DNA of 64,000 bases, from positions 62,001 to 126,000 of the forward strand of contig DATAUW010000016.1 of assembly GCA_036268055.1 (NCBI GenBank), written 5' to 3'. The notes under the pieces are model-generated. The model saw only the letters and a list, made by a program, of their open reading frames with translations. It did no database searches and was not told the DNA's origin. Source of the DNA: Verrucomicrobiia bacterium (GTDB lineage: Bacteria > Verrucomicrobiota > Verrucomicrobiia > Limisphaerales > Pedosphaeraceae). Made by a program: the position numbers and the translations under genes. Positions 59,511-64,000 of this stretch are shown here, one piece after another. Numbering within the stretch: the stretch's first letter is position 1; each line of letters begins with the position of its first letter.

Positions 59511-62390
59511 TTAGGCAAGCGCGTCCGCGAGGATTTCCGCGAGATGCTTTGGCTGCACATGCGCGAGATGTTCGATCTGATGGCGGCAACTCGTTCCGGA
59601 TGCCACCACGACCGCGCCATTTCCTTGAGCGCGAATTTTTTCCACGAGCGGTTGCGCGACTTTCAGCGATAAATCGTATTTCGATTCCAGCGCGCCGAAC
59701 GCTCCGGCCATTCCGCAACAGCCTGTTTCGAGCAGCGTCACTTTTCGTTCCGGCAATCGCCGCAACAAACGCGGCATGAATGCCGGGTCACGCAATGACT
59801 TCGCATGGCAATGCGCGTGGATGGCAATTTCGGCGGGTTCGCGATTGAATTTCAATGCGTCCGGCTCTCGCGCCAAAAGGTTCTCGATGAATTCCTCGAA
59901 CAGAAAACAGCGCTTCTGGATTTCTTCCGCGCCCGGCAATTTCAATTCGCGATAATCTTCGGCGAACATCGAGTAACACGATGCTTCCAAAAATAAAATC
60001 GGTGCGTTGCTTTTATCGCGCGAGAGGATTTCAAGATTATGCCGTCCGAGCTTCGCGGCGTAATCCAGGTTGCCCTGGCTGAAGGCGGGCCGTCCGCAGC
60101 ATTGGCGGTCGCGAGGGAGAATGACTTCGAAGCCGGCGGCTTCCAGCACGGCGACCGCTGCGTGGCCGATGTTCGGCTCGTGATAACGCACGAAGGTATC
60201 GTCCCATAACACGACCCGGCCGCGCGACGTGCGGCGCGGAATTGGATGTTGCGCGAACCAATGGTCGAATCGTTCGCGCGCATAGGGCGGCAGCGGACGT
60301 TGGGCGGCGATGCCCAGGAATTTTTCCATCACGCGCCGGAGCCACGGCCAGCGCAAACTGGCATTCGCCACGCCGGGTGCGAGGCATCCGAGTTTTCCCA
60401 GCAGATCCACCGAACTGAGCATCCGTTCGCGCAACGGCAAGCCATCACGCCGATGGCGCGCGTGCAATAATTCCGCCTTGAGCAGCGCGAGATTCACGTT
60501 TGAGGGGCATTCGCTGGTGCATGCTTTACACGACAGGCAATTACTCAACGCCACGTCGAGTTCTGCGGAGTGCAACGCGTCTCCGATGATACCACGCAAT
60601 TCCAGCGCGGCGCGGATGGCGTTCGCGCGTCCGCGCGTGGACATGATTTCCTCGCCCGTCGCGACGAAGGTCGGGCACATCGTGGGCGCGTCTTTGCGGC
60701 AGCCGCCACAACCGTTGCACTGTTCGAGATTGCCGACGAACGAATGGTCCTTGGCCGCAAAAGCCAGCATCGGCTCAAATGGCAATGCCAATTCGTATCC
60801 ACCGCCCAGGCGCAGTTGCGTGTCAATCCGGTAGCGTCCGTCGGGAATAATTTTTCCGGGATTGAAATTATTTTTGGGATCAAAAGTGTTTTTGACTGCG
60901 CGCGTGAGTTGCATCAATTCCGCGCCGAGATGTTCCGGCACATATTCCGTGCGCGCGATGCCCACTCCGTGCTCGCCCGCGAGCGAGCCCTTGAATTGCC
61001 GGACCAGCGCCGATACTTCATCGCTGAGCTGGCGCATTTTTTTCAAGTCTTGCGCCGAATGCAAATCGAGCACGGGTCGCACGTGCAGCAACCCCGAAGC
61101 GGCGTGGCCGTAAAATGAGCCGCGCAATCCCAGCGGTTTCATCAGGCCTTGAAGACCCGCGACGTAGGCCGGCAACTGCTCGGGCCGGACGGCTGTGTCT
61201 TCAATGCACGTGACGGGTTTTGCCGCGCCCGCGCAACCGGTCAGCAGCGAGAGTCCCGCTTTGCGCATGCCCCAGACGAGACCGATCTCGGCCGTGTTTT
61301 TCAAAATCCTGGTGCGCAATCCGAGATGCTTTTTTTCCACCGCCGCGAGTCGTTCCGGCACGTTCTCATCAAAGAATTCGATGGCGAGAATGGATTCGCA
61401 GGGCCGGTGGTCGAGGTCGAGCAGATCGCGAGCGGCCTGGAATTGTAGTTGCCCGCGCGTCTGGTCAAACAGCACGCGGTCCACGTGCTCGATGGCCGCC
61501 GGTTTCAAATCGAGCAACTCGACGGTCGCTTGCATCGCCTCCGCGACTGACGCGAAAAAAATCAAGCCCACGCCTTTGCTTTTTGGCAGCGGAACCATTT
61601 TTACTTCTGCGGAAGCGATCGCGGCCAACGTGCCTTCGCTTCCGGCAAATAAGTGCGCCAGATTTTTTGGCTCGCGCAAAAACCGGTCGAGGCCATAACC
61701 GGGATGGCGCTTTAACAAGCCGGTGGAAAAATACTCGCGGATGGCCGGGGCGCATGCGTCAAAATATTTTTCCAGCACGACCCGCTTGTCCGCGAGCGAT
61801 TCGTTTTGCGCCTGGATGAATTCGATGCGCCCATCGGCCAGCACGATTTCAAGCCCGAGCACATGATCGGCGGTCACACCGTAAAACGGCACGTGCGAGC
61901 CGGAAGAATTATTCGCGATCATTCCGCCGAGCGTCGCACGCGAACTCGTGGCCACATCGGGCCCGAAACAAAATCCGTGCGGCTTGAGGAAGGCGTTGAG
62001 CTGGTCGAGCACGACGCCGGCTCCGACCCGGACGGTGCGGCGTTCCAAATCCAAACCGGTGATCTGGCGGTTGTGCCGCGAGAAATCCACGACGAGGCCC
62101 GCGCCGATCGCGCCCCCGACCAGCCCGGTGCCCGCGCCGCGCGGGATGATGGAGATGTCCGCTGTTGCCGCAGCGCGAATGACCGAAGCCGCCTGGCGGG
62201 CGTTGCGAGGAAACGCGACGGCGATGGGTTCGATTTGATAAAGCGACGCGTCCGTCGCGTAAAGCTGGCGGGTCAGGTTGTCAAAGGCCACGTCACAATC
62301 CGCCGCGGCGAAGGCAGAGTGATCGAGAGCGCGAGGCGCGGGAGCGGAAGTATGGGGAGCCGGATTGGGATGAGCGCGAACGCCGGTCAT
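59511..62390 (-). CDS. FAD- and Fe-S-binding D-2-hydroxyacid dehydrogenase (YdiJ type)
   Basis: The 959-residue protein combines three parts. An FAD-linked oxidase domain (ISIIPRGAGTGLVGGAIGAG) and FAD-oxidase C domain occupy the first 520 residues. A ferredoxin-like region has CNGCGGCRKDAPTMCP (about 557-572) and CLSCKACTSECP (about 618-629). A CCG domain has CCGRPAFSQGN (about 761) and CCGMAGAFG (about 891). This architecture matches E. coli YdiJ, a D-2-hydroxyglutarate dehydrogenase, and D-lactate/glycolate dehydrogenases. The actual substrate is not known here. Electrons likely enter the respiratory chain. Confidence 0.93.
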   Translation of the reverse strand: MTGVRAHPNPAPHTSAPAPRALDHSAFAAADCDVAFDNLTRQLYATDASLYQIEPIAVAFPRNARQAASVIRAAATADISIIPRGAGTGLVGGAIGAGLVVDFSRHNRQITGLDLERRTVRVGAGVVLDQLNAFLKPHGFCFGPDVATSSRATLGGMIANNSSGSHVPFYGVTADHVLGLEIVLADGRIEFIQAQNESLADKRVVLEKYFDACAPAIREYFSTGLLKRHPGYGLDRFLREPKNLAHLFAGSEGTLAAIASAEVKMVPLPKSKGVGLIFFASVAEAMQATVELLDLKPAAIEHVDRVLFDQTRGQLQFQAARDLLDLDHRPCESILAIEFFDENVPERLAAVEKKHLGLRTRILKNTAEIGLVWGMRKAGLSLLTGCAGAAKPVTCIEDTAVRPEQLPAYVAGLQGLMKPLGLRGSFYGHAASGLLHVRPVLDLHSAQDLKKMRQLSDEVSALVRQFKGSLAGEHGVGIARTEYVPEHLGAELMQLTRAVKNTFDPKNNFNPGKIIPDGRYRIDTQLRLGGGYELALPFEPMLAFAAKDHSFVGNLEQCNGCGGCRKDAPTMCPTFVATGEEIMSTRGRANAIRAALELRGIIGDALHSAELDVALSNCLSCKACTSECPSNVNLALLKAELLHARHRRDGLPLRERMLSSVDLLGKLGCLAPGVANASLRWPWLRRVMEKFLGIAAQRPLPPYARERFDHWFAQHPIPRRTSRGRVVLWDDTFVRYHEPNIGHAAVAVLEAAGFEVILPRDRQCCGRPAFSQGNLDYAAKLGRHNLEILSRDKSNAPILFLEASCYSMFAEDYRELKLPGAEEIQKRCFLFEEFIENLLAREPDALKFNREPAEIAIHAHCHAKSLRDPAFMPRLLRRLPERKVTLLETGCCGMAGAFGALESKYDLSLKVAQPLVEKIRAQGNGAVVVASGTSCRHQIEHLAHVQPKHLAEILADALA

Positions 62391-62421
62391 TGGGCAAGCG
62401 AAAGTAAACCCAAAGACGAAA

Positions 62422-62937
62422 TCATTTCTGTCCTGGGTCCGCAGGCTTTGGCTGCGCGGCTTTCGGCGCGGCAGCGTCGGCTGACGAACTGTTCGTTGAC
62501 GCGGGAGCCGTGCCGGGAGGACGCATGTCCCGGGTCGCTTTCATCCACATCGTGAATTGTTCGGGCGAAAAAATTCCCTTCAAAGTAGCGTCGGTGTCAT
62601 CAAGAATTTCGCGAATTTTGTCGAGTTGGTTGGCTTGGGTGACGGAAGGGTCATTGCGGAGCATCACAATCCGGCGGCCTTGATTCTTAAGCGCGTCATT
62701 AATTTGCGCCCGTTGAAGCGGCGTGAGCGTGAAGTTGGCGAGCATTTTTTGCAAAGCCGCGTTACGAGCGGCACGGGCCTCCGGACTGTGGTCGCCGGGG
62801 GCAGGCGGCGGCGGCGGGGCGGAAGCGGACGGCGGGGCGGGAGAGGGGGTCGTGCCGTCCTGCGCATAGCCGCTCAGTGCGCATAATAAAACAAGGATGG
62901 AGAGGGTGAGCGAAAATTTGAATGGATTGGCTTTCAT
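62422..62937 (-). CDS. Small secreted protein with LTxxQ-like helical core (171 aa)
   Basis: The ATG at 62937 gives MKANPFKFSLTLSILVLLCA, a signal peptide ending near GYA-QDG. A Pro/Ala/Ser-rich linker is followed by a helical core with FTLTPLQRAQINDALKNQGR and LKGIFSPEQFTMWMKA, as in LTXXQ/Spy-like periplasmic proteins, and an Ala/Pro-rich tail. Function is unknown; a stress or metal-related periplasmic role is a guess. It lies 31 bases upstream of the dehydrogenase gene on the same strand. Confidence 0.75.
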   Translation of the reverse strand: MKANPFKFSLTLSILVLLCALSGYAQDGTTPSPAPPSASAPPPPPAPGDHSPEARAARNAALQKMLANFTLTPLQRAQINDALKNQGRRIVMLRNDPSVTQANQLDKIREILDDTDATLKGIFSPEQFTMWMKATRDMRPPGTAPASTNSSSADAAAPKAAQPKPADPGQK

Positions 62938-63027
62938 AAAAAAATTGCGGCAAAGCGGAGCAACTCTGCATCGGCAGCGGCGGATGATGACTGCCGACTC
63001 CGCCGGGAACATAAAACTAACGAAGCA

Positions 63028-63603
63028 TCACTTCTGGTACACACTCACGCGCGCGGGCGGCAAATTCAGCCAGATCAAGTCCGACGCCACGTTCTGAAAA
63101 TGCGCCGCGGCCTTGGGTTGCTGGTTGCCGAGATGATAACTGTATTGCACGAGCTTGCCCTGGTCGGGCAGCAGGGCGCGAATCTTCCGGGCGAGCATGT
63201 CCGCGATGTGCGCCTCAAAATTCAGCAGCGGCAGGCTCGAAAAAACGACGCCGATCTTTTTTCCGGGAGCGTGTTTGGCGAGCAGTTCGTCGAGTTCAAA
63301 AGCGTCGCCGGTGATGATCGTCGCGCGAGGAAAACTGGAACGCAAATGGTCGGCCATCTTCGGGGATTTTTCGATCGCGATGAGGCGGTCTTCGCGCAAG
63401 CCGCGTTCCAGCAGCGCGTGGCTGACGACACCCGTGCCGGGCCCGAGTTCGAGGGCATAACTGTCGCCGTGGGGCGGCAGCCAGCGGGCCATGGCCACCG
63501 CGAGTTTTTTTGAACTCGGAAGAATCGCGCCGACCTGCCGCGGTGCGTTAACGAGTTCCTGAAGGAAAAGAGTCGTGGAGTTCAATTTCGCGAGCAACTG
63601 CAT
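63028..63603 (-). CDS. SAM-dependent methyltransferase, PmtA-like
   Basis: The 191-residue class I methyltransferase has VGAILPSSKKLAVAMARWL, a SAM motif ALELGPGTGVVSHALLERG and VVFSSLPLLNF, a pattern of rRNA-adenine-dimethylase-like and phosphatidylethanolamine N-methyltransferase (PmtA) families. The substrate cannot be told from sequence alone. It lies 90 bases upstream of the LTxxQ-like gene on the same strand. An overlapping frame upstream is not supported. Confidence 0.85.
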   Translation of the reverse strand: MQLLAKLNSTTLFLQELVNAPRQVGAILPSSKKLAVAMARWLPPHGDSYALELGPGTGVVSHALLERGLREDRLIAIEKSPKMADHLRSSFPRATIITGDAFELDELLAKHAPGKKIGVVFSSLPLLNFEAHIADMLARKIRALLPDQGKLVQYSYHLGNQQPKAAAHFQNVASDLIWLNLPPARVSVYQK

Positions 63604-63773
63604 GTTATTAGTAATAGACGTTTATTGCGCCGACAGGCCACCGCGGTTATTTGACGCAAATATCTGGCATTTGTTCGATTAGAGAATCGTGTTCTCCTGG
63701 GTCGCCGAAAACATAGACCACAACCAAATGCCGGGCGAGGAAAAAGTTCGGCCAATTTTGGCGTCCCTTCGAT

Positions 63774-63822
63774 AAAAAAACGCGGCGCATTCCGCTCAGC
63801 ATCAAGCTGTAGAATGCGCCGC
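63774..63822 (-). terminator. Rho-independent terminator of the gene ending at 63858
   Basis: GCGGCGCATTC (63782-63792) pairs perfectly with GAATGCGCCGC (63812-63822). On the minus strand the hairpin is followed by seven T residues (63774-63780). Confidence 0.9.
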
Positions 63823-63857
63823 ACGCAAATTCCTTAAATTAGTTCAGGGCTTCGGTA

Positions 63858-64000
63858 TTATTTGCCTTCCTTGCCGGTGAGGCCGGCTTTTTGCAAAGCA
63901 TCAAATACGTCCTTGTCATTGAAATCGCCAGTGACGGTGAAGGAGGTCGCGTTCTTGGTGGCGTCATCACCGGTCACACCGGCAACGGATTTCACGGCTT
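63858..64000 (-). CDS. C-terminal part of a small HMA-like (heavy-metal-associated) protein
   Basis: The frame is open at the window edge; the start lies outside. The visible 46 residues (AVKSVAGVTGDDATKNATSF, VTGDFNDKDVFDALQKAGL, TGKEGK) follow the second half of HMA-type domains, with V..GV, a beta strand ending in VTG and D(V/A)..AL...G. The CxxC half, if present, would be beyond the window. A metal-binding or redox role is inferred. Confidence 0.6.
   Translation of the reverse strand, partial: AVKSVAGVTGDDATKNATSFTVTGDFNDKDVFDALQKAGLTGKEGK

Noticed and set aside
63582-63824. 80-residue minus-strand frame
   Set aside because: It overlaps a strong intrinsic terminator and has no coding character.

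Overview
The window looks like chromosomal DNA of a GC-rich soil or freshwater Verrucomicrobiota, probably of the Pedosphaera/Limisphaera type. This is inferred from gene content, not from a marker gene. The clues are giant secreted proteins built from Calx-beta, delta-60, DUF11 and P-domain-like modules. There are also Tat-exported Gfo/Idh/MocA oxidoreductases and a Tat-exported sugar isomerase, an LL-diaminopimelate aminotransferase, few Shine-Dalgarno sites, and several families of short intergenic repeats. I saw no rRNA, tRNA, CRISPR array or prophage.

Layout. 1-20.4 kb: four co-directional secreted or surface proteins of at least 165, 1014, 3224 and about 2300 residues. The third has two blocks of seven delta-60 repeats, which fits two seven-bladed propellers. 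The fourth carries a subtilase-like domain with Glu where the catalytic His is expected. 20.5-23.4 kb: coaE and glgB. 23.7-26.1 kb (minus): iscA, hscB, a coupled unknown, and two small membrane proteins. 26.5-34.9 kb (minus): purB, a DUF1697 gene, tandem rhomboids, apbE, a Tat-type Gfo/Idh/MocA oxidoreductase, and a TMTC-like membrane/TPR protein. 35.0-35.7 kb: a VapBC-type toxin-antitoxin pair with palindromic operators. 36.1-38.2 kb: a Tat-type sugar isomerase/epimerase and a CNT nucleoside transporter. 38.3-39.2 kb: two decayed IS5-type transposase ends flank an AT-rich island with a small membrane gene. 39.2-44.5 kb: a secreted protein, moaE-moaD-hpt, an O-methyltransferase, an MscS channel and a deoxyhypusine-synthase-like protein. 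44.7-45.5 kb: a second toxin-antitoxin pair (DUF5615 with RHH/DUF433). 45.9-49.9 kb: dapL, a single-domain response regulator, a DUF2127 membrane protein, a small hypothetical and a Ste24-type protease. 50.3-55.8 kb: a second Tat-type Gfo/Idh/MocA gene, hemL-ruvX-truA, then converging aat, a DUF2017-like gene and clpS. 55.9-64 kb: an FKBP isomerase, a divergent Prc-type protease, a large FAD/Fe-S dehydrogenase, a small secreted protein, a methyltransferase and the 3' end of a metal-binding-like gene.

How genes work together. clpS and aat are both N-degron pathway components, and they sit in one apparent operon around a DUF2017-like gene. iscA and hscB belong to Fe-S cluster assembly. moaD and moaE form molybdopterin synthase. 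hemL feeds tetrapyrrole synthesis. The Tat-exported oxidoreductases and isomerase suggest sugar chemistry outside the cytoplasm. Four secreted proteins end in a similar short beta-rich module, a possible shared sorting or anchoring signal.
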